Shown: positions 49,350 through 60,232 of the stretch, in pieces | Numbering within the stretch: position 1 is the first letter of the stretch | Layout: every line of letters starts with the position of its first letter | DNA from: Brienomyrus brachyistius | Lineage: Eukaryota; Chordata; Actinopteri; Osteoglossiformes; Mormyridae | Length of the DNA: 64,000 nucleotides | NCBI RefSeq assembly: GCF_023856365.1 | Contig: NW_026042393.1 | Location: 372,001-436,000 of the forward strand | Reading direction: 5' to 3' | The notes under the pieces: model-generated | The model's input: the letters and a program-made list of their open reading frames with translations, nothing else | Told to the model about the DNA's origin: nothing | The model's database searches: none | Made by a program: the position numbers and the translations under genes

Positions 49350-51350
49350 AGGCCCGCTATGATGATGTGGCCTGCTTCGATGACAAGGCCCACTATGATG
49401 ACGTGGTCCACTTCGGTGGTGTGGCCCACTTCTATGACGTGGCCCGCTTCAGTAACGAGGCCCGCTTAAATGACGAGGCCCACTTCAGTGACGTTGCCCC
49501 CTTCGATGACGAGGCCCGCTTCAGTAACGAGGCCCGCTTAAATGACGAGGCCCGCTTCAGTGACGTTGCCCGCTTCGATGACGAGGCCCGCTTCGGTGAC
49601 GTTGCCCGCTTCGATGACGTGGCCTGCTTCGGTGACGTTGCCCGCTTCGATGACGTGGCCTGCTTCGGTAACGAGGCCCGCTTAAATGACGAGGCCCACT
49701 TCAGTGACGTTGCCCCCTTCGATGACGAGGCCCGATTCAGTAACGAGGCCCGCTTAAATGACGAGGCCCGCTTCAGTGACGTTGCCCGCTTCGATGACGA
49801 GGCCCGCTTCGGTGACGTTGCCCGCTTCGATGACGAGGCCCGCTTCGATGACGTGGCCCGCTTCGGTGACGTGGCCCGCTTCAGTAACGAGGCCCGCTTA
49901 AATGACGAGGCCCGCTTCGGTGACGAGGCCCGCTTCGGTGACGTGGCCCGCTTCAGTAACGAGGCCCGCTTAAATGACGAGGCCCGCTTCGGTGACGTTG
50001 CCCGCTTCGATGACGTGGCCTGCTTCGGTGACGTTGCCCGCTTCGATGACGTGGCCTGCTTCGGTGACGTTGCCCGCTTCGGTGACGTTGCCCGCTTCGA
50101 TGACGTGGCCTGCTTCGGTGACGTTGCCCGCTTCGATGACGTGGCCTGCTTCGGTGACGTTGCCCGCTTCGATGACGTGGCCCGCTTAAATGACGAGGCC
50201 CGCTTCAGTGACGTTGCCCGCTTCGATGACGAGGCCCGCTTCGGTGACGTTGCCCGCTTCGATGACGTGGCCTGCTTCGGTGACGAGGCCCGCTTCGATG
50301 ACGTGGCCCGCTTCGGTGACGTGGCCCGCTTCAGTAACGAGGCCCGCTTAAATGACGAGGCCCGCTTAAATGACGAGGCCCGCTTCGGTGACGAGGCCCG
50401 CTTCGGTGACGTGGCCCGCTTCAGTAACGAGGCCCGCTTAAATGACGAGGCCCGCTTCGGTGACGTTGCCCGCTTCGATGACGTGGCCTGCTTCGGTGAC
50501 GAGGCCCGCTTCGGTGACGTGGCCCGCTTCAGTAACGAGGCCCGCTTAAATGACGAGGCCCGCTTCGGTGACGAGGCCCGCTTCGGTGACGAGGCCCGCT
50601 TCGGTGACGTGGCCCGCTTCAGTAACGAGGCCCGCTTAAATGACGAGGCCCGCTTCGGTGACGTTGCCCGCTTCGATGACGTGGCCTGCTTCGGTGACGT
50701 TGCCCGCTTCCATGACGTGGCCCGCTTCAGTGACGTGGCCCGCTTAAATGACGAGGCCCGCTTCGGTGACGTTGCCCGCTTCGATGACGTGGCCTGCTTC
50801 GGTGACGTTGCCCGCTTCGATGACGTGGCCTGCTTCGGTGACGTTGCCCGCTTCGATGACGTGGCCCGCTTCGGTGACGAGGCCCGCTTCGGTGACGTTG
50901 CCCGCTTCCATGACGTGGCCCGCTTCAGTGATGTTGCCCGCTTCGATGACGTGGCCCGCTTCGGTGACGAGGCCCGCTTCGGTGACGTGGCCCGCTTAAA
51001 TGACGAGGCCCGCTTCAGTGATGTTGCCCGCTTCGATGACGTGGCCCGCTTCCATGACGTGGCCCGCTTCAGTGACGTGGCCCGCTTAAATGACGAGGCC
51101 CGCTTCAGTGATGTTGCCCGCTTCAGTGACGTGGCCCGCTTCGGTGACGTTGCCCGATTCGGTGACGTTGCCCGCTTCGGTGACGTTGCCCGCTTCAGTG
51201 ACGTGGCCCGCTTCGGTGACGTGGCCCGCTTCAGTGACGTGGCCCGCTTCAGTGACGTGGCCCGCTTAAATGACGAGGCCCGCTTCAGTGATGTTGCCCG
51301 CTTCGATGACGTGGCCCGCTTCGGTGACGAGGCCCGCTTCCAGCAGTACC
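49350..51350. repeat. Minisatellite, 18-bp CpG-rich unit, about 110 copies
   Basis: The unit is cgcttcggtgacgttgcc, with variants cgcttcgatgacgtggcc, cgcttcagtaacgaggcc and cgcttaaatgacgaggcc. In one frame it encodes A-R-F-(G/D/S)-D-V repeats, giving an open frame of about 683 codons from 49310. That frame has no ATG start: its first codon is GTG and a TAA lies just before it at 49298. Each unit has two or three CpG and TGACG; many have TGACGTGG. Units are arranged in larger composite blocks that recur. Confidence 0.97.
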
Positions 51351-51937
51351 TGAAAGCTTAACAAACACATGCGGGCGTGAGGGAGTGCCACACGCAGACA
51401 GGCGCTCTACCTAACTGCCCCCTCCCCCACTCAGCCATCTGTAGGTAGCTGCTCCATGCTCTTTACACACAGTTTCAGTTTCATTTTAATTTACTAAGGG
51501 AAAGAAGCTTGAAGGCATTCAGCAGAAGAAAATTCCTGAAAGGCGAGAATCTGCCAACAGGAAACGGGGCCGTACAGCTATACGTGTCACCCTGTAACTG
51601 CCCAAAGCGGCTCTCTGGCATGTGAAAGGTGTCATGCCTGTAACTAGGGCAGCTTCCATGTAGCAGTACAGGCTGCATGCCCTGGTGCACCAGCCGAGGC
51701 ATGGTGGGGGGGGCGAGATGAAGAGAGACCACCAGAAAGGAGGACAGGGCACTGACAAAGCAGACCAACATCAAACAGTTTTTAAAGTAGCATTAGGAAA
51801 CAACATAGTGACTATATACAACTCCTGGTGTTTGCTGTGCTGGGAAGCTGCACTGAATAAGCAGAGTTTGGGGTGTTTCAGGATAGACACAAATGTCCAT
51901 TTTAGATTTACATCATTTAGACTGTTTGGGACAGTAT
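51351..51937. other. Unique sequence, no gene seen
   Basis: Unique DNA between arrays; no repeat or exon was recognised. Confidence 0.6.
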
Positions 51938-52205
51938 GGGACAGTTTCTTCCAGTGTGAGACACTTTGGGATGGTTTCTCCCAGTGTAAGATACTTTGGG
52001 ACAGTGTGGGACAGTTTCTTCCAGTGTGAGACACTTTGGGACGGTTTCTCCCAGTGTAAGATACTTTGGGACAGTGTGGGACAGTTTCTTCCAGTGTGAG
52101 ACACTTTGGGACGGTTTCTCCCAGTGTAAGATACTTTGGGACAGTGTGGGACAGTTTCTCTCAGAGTGAGACACTTTGGGACGGTTTCTCCCAGTGTGGG
52201 AGCGT
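51938..52205. repeat. Minisatellite, 70-bp unit, about 3.7 copies
   Basis: Each unit has two related halves: tttctcccagtgtaagatac/tttgggacag and tttcttccagtgtgagacac/tttgggacgg, separated by tgtgggacag. Confidence 0.95.
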
Positions 52206-53171
52206 GGTTTTGACATTGCGCATTTTAAAGATGACACCCTCAGGACTTATTATCACTCACTTCCTCCCTCAGAGCTGAGAACTGGGCTAGTTCTGTAAAA
52301 AAAAAAAAAAAAGCACAGAATTTCATAGCTTGTGTTTCTTTACATGGAGAATGAAGGAAATGCTGCTTTCCCGGTTCCCCACCCCGAGAACTCCCACCCC
52401 GAGAAGAAGTCCCGAGAAAAAAGAATGGTCATGGGGCGGTTGAGCCAACCCCCCCATGCCAGGTGTATAACAACCCCCCGAGCCCTGCGTCTAACAGCCT
52501 CATTGGGAGGGCAGGGAGACGTCCTCTGTCACAGAGTGTCCCCAGCACCCCACATTCCAAGTTTATGGGGAACATATGCAGAGGCCTGCAATTTTTAAAC
52601 CACGAAATAAGATCCTCCGCAGCTGAGCGCTGGACGGCACTTTGAGCCGGCGGCCGCGCCCAAGGCATGGGACCAATGTGACACATTCAGCCAGCAGAGA
52701 TTTTCTCAGCAAAACGGCAGTTATATTAAGCTTAAATACAGGGGTTTGACAACTAGGACGCCCTCGGGGTCTGAGACTGTCAACCCATCGCTGTGGTAAC
52801 ATGAAACACGTGCAGTTTGGCCCATCCAGAGGGGGTCTGCAGCTAAGAGGCGGCGAGGCTCTCGCCTGCTGTACTCACGCCTCAGGCCGGAAAAGTGATC
52901 TCGCCTGACAGTGACATCATGGCGTGACGCAGCAGACAGAGAGCGGCCAGGCCTGAGGGGCTGGGAGAGACTCAGCTTAAGTGCCTCAAATCCAGTACGA
53001 TAAACATCACAAAAGCCTCGTTTTGAAAGCTGTTTACTTTTTAAATTTCAGAATGACTTGTTGGATCATTTATCAGTGTGATCCTCTTCCCACAAAACCT
53101 GTGTGAGGTCACATGTGTGTGTCATTTGTGACCCCAGAGCATCACAGGGTGAAACCACCCACACATGCATG

Positions 53172-53202
<31 letters not shown>
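52206..53202. other. Unique sequence with poly-A and (CA)n
   Basis: An A-run of about 17 lies at 52296-52312. 52600-52760 mixes a NotI-type gcggccgc with AT-rich DNA. A (CA)n tract lies at 53173-53202. No gene was recognised. Confidence 0.6.
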
Positions 53203-53204
<2 letters not shown>

Positions 53205-53480
53205 GTTTGTATAGATGTCTGTATGGAGACCGTCCATTCACTTCTATGGGCAAAACCCTAATCCCATCAATGACGACCTCAACCACCATCCAGTCTTAAG
53301 TTTAACCATAAGTAACCAAACTAAATATGAGACTTTCGGCATTTTATTTTTTTTAATTGCAGTGTTAGATTTTTACAAAACTGAATTTGTCATTGTGGCG
53401 ACTGAAAAAATGGTCCCCACAAAGTCAAAATAAGAGGTTTTTTTGTGGCCGCATTTGATCCCCAAAATTTAATATACACA
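53203..53480. mobile_element. Copy of the 'GGGGAC' fish dispersed repeat
   Basis: It starts after a (CA)n tract with tctgtatggagaccgtcc and cacttctatgggcaaaaccc. It ends with aaaatggtccccacaaagtc and cacataaccc. This is the same family as 17118-17235, here nearly full length including its 'gtccccacaaagtca' end. Confidence 0.65.
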
Positions 53481-53521
53481 TAACCCACACACACACACAC
53501 ATACACATAGACACACAGTCA

Positions 53522-53675
53522 ACGTATTCATATCTTTATGGGGACTCTCCATTAATTTTGTTGGGTATAACCCTAAAAATTGTCCTTACAAGGTAAACGT
53601 TACAGGTTTTTATCAGATTGTGAGGAAATCTGGTTCCTACAGTGTAATAATTAAAAACACCCGCATACACACACA
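53522..53675. mobile_element. Second, partial copy of the 'GGGGAC' dispersed repeat
   Basis: The sequence atctttatggggactctcc, then ttgttgggtataacccta, then aaattgtccttacaaggt, then aggtttttatcagattgt is the 5' half of the same family. It runs directly into the 34-bp CA-rich array. Confidence 0.6.
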
Positions 53676-56078
53676 CAGACGCACACACACTCACCCTCAT
53701 ACACACAGACGCACACACACTCACCCGCATACACACACACAGACACACTCACCCACATACACACACACAGACGCACACACACTCACCCTCATACACACAG
53801 ACAGACGCACACACACTCACCCTCATACACACACAGACGCACACACACTCACCCGCATACACACACAGACGCACACACACTCACCCCCATACACACAGAC
53901 AGATGCACACACACTCACCCGCATACACACATACAGACGCACACACACTCACCCGCATACACACACAGACGCACACACACTCACCCTCATACACACACAC
54001 AGACGCACACACACTCACCCTCATACACACACACAGACGCACACACACTCACCCGCATACACACACACAGACGCACACACACTCACCCGCATACACACAC
54101 ACAGACGCACACACACTCACCCGCATACACACACACAGACGCACACACACTCACCCGCATACACACACACAGACGCACACACACTCACCCTCATACACAC
54201 ACCCAGACGCACACACACTCACCCGCATACACACACACAGACGCACACACACTCACCCGCATACACACACACAGACGCACACACACTCACCCGCATACAC
54301 ACACACAGACGCACACACACTCACCCGCATACACACACACAGACGCACACACACTCACCCGCATACACACACACAGACGCACACACTCACCCGCATACAC
54401 ACACACAGACGCACACACTCACCCTCATACACACAGACAGACGCACACACACTCACCCTCATACACACAGACAGACGCACACACACTCACCCTCATACAC
54501 ACAGACAGACGCACACACACTCACCCTCATACACACACACAGACGCACACACACTCACCCTCATACACACACACAGACGCACACACACTCACCCGCATAC
54601 ACACACACAGACACACACATTCACCCGCATACACACAGACAGACGCACACACACTCACCCTCATACACACAGACAGACGCACACACACTCACCCTCATAC
54701 ACACAGACAGACGCACACACACTCACCCTCATACACACACACAGACGCACACACACTCACCCTCATACACACACACAGACGCACACACACTCACCCGCAT
54801 ACACACACACAGACACACACATTCACCCGCATACACACACACAGACGCACACACACTCACCCGCATACACACACACAGACGCACACACACTCACCCGCAT
54901 ACACACACAGACGCACACACACTCACCCTCATACACACACACAGACGCACACACACTCACCCGCATACACACACACAGACACACACATTCACCCGCATAC
55001 ACACACACAGACGCACACACACTCACCCTCATACACACACACAGACACACACATTCACCCGCATACACACATACAGACGCACACACACTCACCCGCATAC
55101 ACACACACAGACGCACACACACTCACCCGCATACACACACAGAGACGCACACACACACAGACGCACGCACACACTCACCCGCATACACACACACAGACGC
55201 ACGCACACACACTCACCCGCATACACACACACAGACGCACACACTCACCCTCATACACACATAGACGCACACACACTCACCCTCATACACACAGACAGAC
55301 GCACACACACTCACCCTCATACACACACACAGACGCACACACACTCACCCTCATACACACACACAGACGCACACACACTCACCCTCATACACACACACAG
55401 ACGCACACACACTCACCCACATACACACATACAGACGCACACACACTCACCCGCATACACACACACACTCACCCTCATACACACAGACAGACGCACACAC
55501 ACTCAGCCGCATACACACAGACAGACGTACACACACTCACCCGCATACACACATACAGACGCACACACACTCACCCACATACACACATACAGACGCACAC
55601 ACACTCACCCGCATACACACATACAGACGCACGCACACACACTCACCCTCATACACACAGACAGACGCACACACACTCAGCCGCATACACACAGACAGAC
55701 GCACACACACTCACCCGCATACACAGACGCACACACACTCACCCACATACACACATACAGACGCACACACACTCACCCACATACACACATACAGACGCAC
55801 ACACTCACCCTCATACACACATACAGACGCACACACACTCACCCTCATACACACATACAGACGCACACACACTCACCCGCATACACACATACAGACGCAC
55901 ACACACTCACCCTCATACACACACACAGACGCACACACACTCACCCTCATACACACACAGATGCACACACACTCACCCGCATACACAGACACAGAGGCAC
56001 ACACACTCACCCGCATACACACATACAGACGCACACACACTCACCCGCATACACACTCACCCTCATACACACATACAC
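53676..56078. repeat. CA-rich minisatellite, 34-bp unit, about 70 copies
   Basis: The unit contains cacccgcatacacacacaca and gacgcacacacact, with variants cccg/ccct/ccca, acacagacag and acatacag, plus slightly shorter units. It is C/A-only on one strand apart from the g/t steps, so no stops occur and frames of up to 844 codons stay open. It ends about 1.6 kb before the RUNX start codon. Confidence 0.97.
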
Positions 56079-56136
56079 ACAGCTGCTCCTCTTCAGTGCT
56101 TCAGACTCACGTAAATGTTTCTTCATGGTCAGTTTA

Positions 56137-56545
56137 TCAAGTCAAGTCAAGTAGTTTTTATTGTCATTTCAACCATACACACAGTATACAGAGAAATGAG
56201 GTAACGTTCCTCCAGGACCATGGTGCAACACAGAGCAGGACAAAGACAGAGCAACATCATAAGTGCAGACAGGACAGCATAGCAGTACAGATTGACAAGA
56301 CAGACAAGACAACATACAGTGCCAATTAACAGTGGTAACATTCTGGATACAGTATTTGTTACTGTATGGTAGCAGCGAAGGTTGTTTGTGCAAAAATGAT
56401 GTACAAAATGCCGTGGTATAATAAATAACAATAAATATTATATACAGATGTACAGATGTGTATGTGTGTGTGTGGGGGGGGGATTGTGTTCAGTTCCGGT
56501 TGAGGAGTCTGATGATATCTCTTCACCTGGTGGGTTTAATGTAGT
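56137..56545 (-). mobile_element. 3' end of a non-LTR retrotransposon
   Basis: On the minus strand the sequence ends 'atgacaataaaaactacttg' then 'acttgacttga', the 3' terminus of a common fish LINE. 'gcaacatcataagtgcag' lies in its 3' UTR on the + strand. It holds no reverse transcriptase. It lies about 1.1 kb upstream of the RUNX exon and adjacent to the 34-bp array. Confidence 0.7.
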
Positions 56546-56989
56546 CTACAAGCTGGTTTTGCCTCTCATCAGGATCCCAGGTGGACCTTGGTTCTCTGCC
56601 TGGTCCTGGCATTGCCAGTGAAACTTGGGGCTATGATACTATCAAGTGGTAAGTGAGGGTGGAGAGTTGGTTTGGAGGCCTGAAACCACACACAGACACA
56701 CATACAGACACACACACACATACAGACACAGACACACACACAGAGACACACACACACACACACATACAGACACACACACACACACACACACAGACACACA
56801 CAGCTCCATCCTCTAGCACCCACCGACAGCCCCCTAACCCCAAACCTGGTTCCCACCCCCCAGGGCTCACTTTCTTTTTCTTTTGCACTCTTCTGTCGCT
56901 CCCATTCTCTCTCGTCCTCTCTGTCTTTTATCGCACTTTTAAGTTTTGAGTTCTTCATATTTGTTGGGGCGCCACTTGAAAGTGTCCCT
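56546..56989. other. Unique sequence with interrupted (CA)n
   Basis: A (CA)/(CAGA) tract lies at 56688-56802, preceded by the RUNX-type AACCACA at 56684-56690. The rest is unique and may belong to the P1 upstream region. Confidence 0.6.
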
Positions 56990-57684
56990 GTGTGACAGGA
57001 CAGAAAGCCACAAGGCTGAGGCGGGGAGCCAATGAAACGCCGGCACTTTCTAAAGTTAAAAAGGAGGGAATTAAAGAGAGAGAGAGCAAGAGACAGAGAG
57101 AGAGACAGAGAGAGAGGGAGAGAGAGGGAGGGAGATGGGGAGGCCCGTGTGACCTCATGTGACATGTGACGGCAGAGAGCTCCGACCCAACCAACAGGAC
57201 CTGGGAGTCGCCTCATCGATGTGTGAGGGAGGCCGCGTCGGCCGCCAAGAGCCACCTGAAGGTAAATCCAGCCGAGCCTGCAGGGACCCCTCCGCCTGCA
57301 ACGCCACCTCTGCCAGTGCTACCATCTCCGCCACCTCTTCCACCTCCGCCCTCGACCCCGGTGAGTCTCGCCGTGCCCCCCACCCCGCCTGCCACCTTAC
57401 CATCAACCCTGCTACTTTGCTATGACGTCGCCTGCAGTATAGCTGACAGGATGTAGAGAAGGATCCCAAAGCGAAGCCTCACTCACAAACAAGCTTCGTC
57501 TGTCGTTCTCTGTCTCTCTCTCTGTGCCACCCGCTCTTCCTGCCACAAGACGAGTTCTGCCAACCGCCAGAGACACATACCAACACCAGCACGGACGCTG
57601 GCACAACCACCGGCACAGACAGCAACGTGGACCCTGGCACAAACGCCAACACGGACAGCAGCCCGGGCTGCACTACCAGCCAGA
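56990..57684 (+). promoter_or_regulatory. runx3: runx3 distal promoter P1 and 5' UTR region (inferred)
   Basis: This unique segment lies directly upstream of the RUNX start codon and should hold the P1 promoter and 5' UTR. Visible elements are a CCAAT box (57029-57033), a purine (GA)-rich tract at about 57072-57135, and a near-consensus CRE, TGACGTCG, at 57423-57430. A donor-like CTGAAG|GTAAAT lies at 57261/57262 and could end a non-coding leader exon. A pyrimidine-rich stretch at about 57495-57545 could serve an acceptor, although the AG after it is weak. No clear TATA box is seen. The transcription start cannot be placed from sequence alone. A RUNX-consensus AACCACA lies further up at 56684-56690. 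Confidence 0.6.
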
Positions 57685-57742
57685 ATGGCATCTAACAGCA
57701 TTTTTGACTCCTTCTCCACTTACTCCAGCAGCTTCTTGAGAG
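57685..57742 (+). CDS. runx3: runx3-type distal (P1) first coding exon, partial gene
   Basis: The exon starts at ATG 57685 and reads MASNSIFDSFSTYSSSFLR (19 residues) plus one extra G. It then meets a consensus splice donor, G|GTGAGT, at 57743, so it ends in phase 1. From knowledge of the family, RUNX genes use a distal promoter (P1) whose first coding exon encodes a short N-terminus of about 19 residues. That exon splices in phase 1 onto a D/A-STSRRF exon ahead of the Runt domain. By eye the peptide matches human RUNX3 P1 at about 15 of 19 positions, better than RUNX1 (about 10-11) or RUNX2. The product would be the long isoform of a nuclear Runt-domain, CBF-beta-partnered DNA-binding factor. 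Only this exon is present; no Runt-domain sequence lies in the window. The RUNX family call is strong. The runx3 versus runx1 choice rests on 19 residues and on memory of the human proteins. Confidence 0.85.
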
Positions 57743-57939
57743 GTGAGTCCCCGTACCCTGTAGCCCGCCGGCCTGCACCCCCGAGCCCCCTTCTCCCTAC
57801 AGCAGGGGTGCTGTCTGCTTTCCTCTCGTGTTCCGCTTGGCGTCTGGGTCAGAAAACCGCTTTGATGGCAACGCGTGTCAGTGTGACACATAAGTGCCTG
57901 GGAACAGAGTTGTGACGTTTGGAGGGAGAAAACAATGAG

Positions 57940-58420
57940 AAGAGAAAGGGAGGGAGAGTCAGCAGCAGGTCCAGGGATCCAGCTTCCTACCCGTTATCAA
58001 AGGCGGAAGGCCAGGGTCATCGCAGCGGTGACGCTGGCTCTGTTTCTATGGCAACCCTCTGCCATTAGATCTGGCACTGGGCCAGCAGTCACCATTTGGC
58101 ACGGGACTTGAGTTTAATGAGAAAGCGTGACAGGGCCGGCGACAGTTCCACACCGGCACCATGGAGCAGCGGGAACACAGGTGCACAGGGGCCCTAAGGA
58201 CACTCCGGAGTGGCATCCGCGGGTGGAAAGCCGAACAGCGGAGAGGCGCCGGCTTCCCGCCACTGCTGCAGATCGGTGTTAATTAGAGACCGTTACAGAA
58301 GGGCAGCGCCGCACCATAATTGTTTGCAGGGTATTTTTCCAAAGCTCTGGGCTGACAGAGCCCCCCCTGCACACAGGCGCACACACTGAAGCTCTGTGAA
58401 CGCGGGACACACAGATATTT
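57940..58420. promoter_or_regulatory. Candidate intronic enhancer with TCF/LEF and RFX X-box motifs
   Basis: This unique, CpG-containing island begins about 200 bp after the P1 donor. It has ATCAAAG (57996-58002, TCF/LEF consensus) followed by GGAAG (ETS-like). GTTTCTATGGCAAC at 58042-58055 fits every position of the RFX X-box pattern GTHNYYATRRNAAC. A TTAATTA homeodomain-type core lies near 58279. It sits where RUNX intronic enhancers are expected. Enhancer function is inference; only the motifs are seen. Confidence 0.4.
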
Positions 58421-59247
58421 AGAAAAATTTATTGTTTCCTCTTTACAAGTGGTTTCAATTTTTTTTTGCTTTTAGTGCGTCTCTCTAGGGTCTATCACGG
58501 CGCAGAAGCATTTCACACAGTAGAGATGGGGTTAGATGTGTCGGAAATGATTCATAAATATAAATGTTCGGGCCCAGAGAAGGCAGAGGATGAGATGACG
58601 TCTCATAAGTGATATCAAGATGGAGCCTGAATGTGTCACCGGCACTGGTGGGTCATGCACACTGTCATGTTTAAATTTACACACGTGTGCAGTACTCCTA
58701 AAACGCTGGGGGAGGGGTCGGTTGAGGCCCTGGGGGGGCTGAGGTGCGGGTGGAGACACAGCACAACCTGATAAGGCGATAAGATCCGGCCCCTTTATTG
58801 GGGACAGGGGGAGGGGACGCGGTACTCACCAGACCCTGGTGAAACGGAAGCACGGCGTCCGAAAGGTGCTGCACTGCTGGTGAGAAGGGAGGCTAATCTG
58901 ATGCAGACAGCACACTGCTCCGTGCCATCGCTGCCATGAGGCCATGCCTCCCTCCGTACACAGCCCAGGCCTCACAATGCCCCAGATAGAGCTGCGGGCC
59001 CCCAGGGACCCAGGTTCGAGTGACACCCAGCACTTACCAGAAAGACTAAAAAGCCTTGTTACACCAGCACAGTTGCATTTCACTTCCACGCAGACTGCGT
59101 GACAAACTATTTCATGCCTCCATAACCACTTCTGCTTCTGAAAGCACTTCAGAAGCCCACAGCCAGGGGGCCAAGATTTAGGGGACACCCACCAAAAGGA
59201 CAGCAATAAGTATCTAAGGCAGCAATAAGTGTATGACAAGTGTAACC
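58421..59247. other. Intronic unique sequence
   Basis: Unique DNA in the presumed intron. The AT-rich piece 58420-58475 has poly-T. No further exon was recognised. Confidence 0.55.
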
Positions 59248-60232
59248 AACCCGCGGTACATCTGTGTCTGTCCCTGACCCGCGGTACATCTCTGTCTGTC
59301 CCTGACCCGCGGTACATCTCTGTCTGTCCCTGACCCGCGGTACATCTGTGTCTGTCCCTGACCCGCGGTACATCTCTGTCTCTCCCTGACCCGCGGTACA
59401 TCTCTGTCTCTCCCTGACCCGCGGTACATCTCTGTCTCTCCCTGACCCGCGGTACATCTCTGTCTCTCCCTGACCCGCGGTACATCTCTGTCTCTCCCTG
59501 ACCCGCGGTACATCTCTGTCTCACATTGACCCGCGGTACATCTGTGTCTGTCCCTGACCCGCGGTACATCTCTGTCTCTCCCTGACCCGCGGTACATCTC
59601 TGTCTCTCCCTGACCCGCGGTACATCTCTGTCTGTCCCTGACCCGCGGTACATCTGTGTCTGTCCCTGACCCGCGGTACATCTCTGTCTCTCCCTGACCC
59701 GCGGTACATCTCTGTCTCTCCCTGACCCGCGGTACATCTCTGTCTCTCCCTGACCCGCGGTACATCTCTGTCTCTCCCTGACCCGCGGTACATCTCTGTC
59801 TCTCCCTGACCCGCGGTACATCTCTGTCTCACATTGACCCGCGGTACATCTGTGTCTGTCCCTGACCCGCGGTACATCTCTGTCTCTCCCTGACCCGCGG
59901 TACATCTCTGTCTCTCCCTGACCCGCGGTACATCTCTGTCTGTCCCTGACCCGCGGTACATCTCTGTCTGTCCCTGACCCGCGGTACATCTCTGTCTCAC
60001 CCTGACCCGCGGTACATCTCTGTCTGTCCCTGACCCGCGGTACATCTGTCTCTCCCTGACCCGCGGTACATCTCTGTCTGTCCCTGACCTGCGGTACATC
60101 TCTGTCTCTCCCTGACCCGCGGTACATCTGTGTCTGTCCCTGACCCGCGGTACATCTCTGTCTCACGCTGACCCGCGGTACATCTCTGTGTCACCCCTGA
60201 CCCGTGGTACACCTCTGTCTCACGCTGACCCG
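59248..60232. repeat. Minisatellite, 28-bp unit, about 35 copies, intronic
   Basis: The unit is acccgcggtacatctctgtc plus tctccctg. Variants have tgtccctg, cacattg and tctgtgtctg. Each unit contains CCGCGG. The rare tcacattg unit recurs 308 bp (11 units) apart, at 59521 and 59829. Minus-strand frames of up to 446 codons are a by-product of the stop-free unit. Confidence 0.97.

Noticed and set aside
49310..51361. Open frame of about 683 codons with a hydrophobic leader-like start and hexapeptide repeats
   Set aside because: It begins at GTG right after a TAA and has no ATG. The leader resemblance is only a few codons of unique DNA, and the rest is the 18-bp array whose length divides by three.
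52296..52312. Poly-A tail of a processed pseudogene or retroposon
   Set aside because: No recognisable coding or SINE sequence precedes it on either strand, so it is listed only as a simple A-run.
53620..56154. Open frame of about 844 codons rich in His/Thr
   Set aside because: It is the CA-rich 34-bp array read in frame. CA repeats lack stop codons, and there is no conserved domain or sensible start.
59000..60166. Minus-strand frame of about 446 codons
   Set aside because: Most of it is the 28-bp array inside a presumed intron; the unique C-terminal part has no recognisable domain.
59248..60232. RUNX sites in the 28-bp unit (cgcggta)
   Set aside because: CGCGGT matches the core but the last position is A instead of a pyrimidine, so the match is weaker than that in the 63-bp array.
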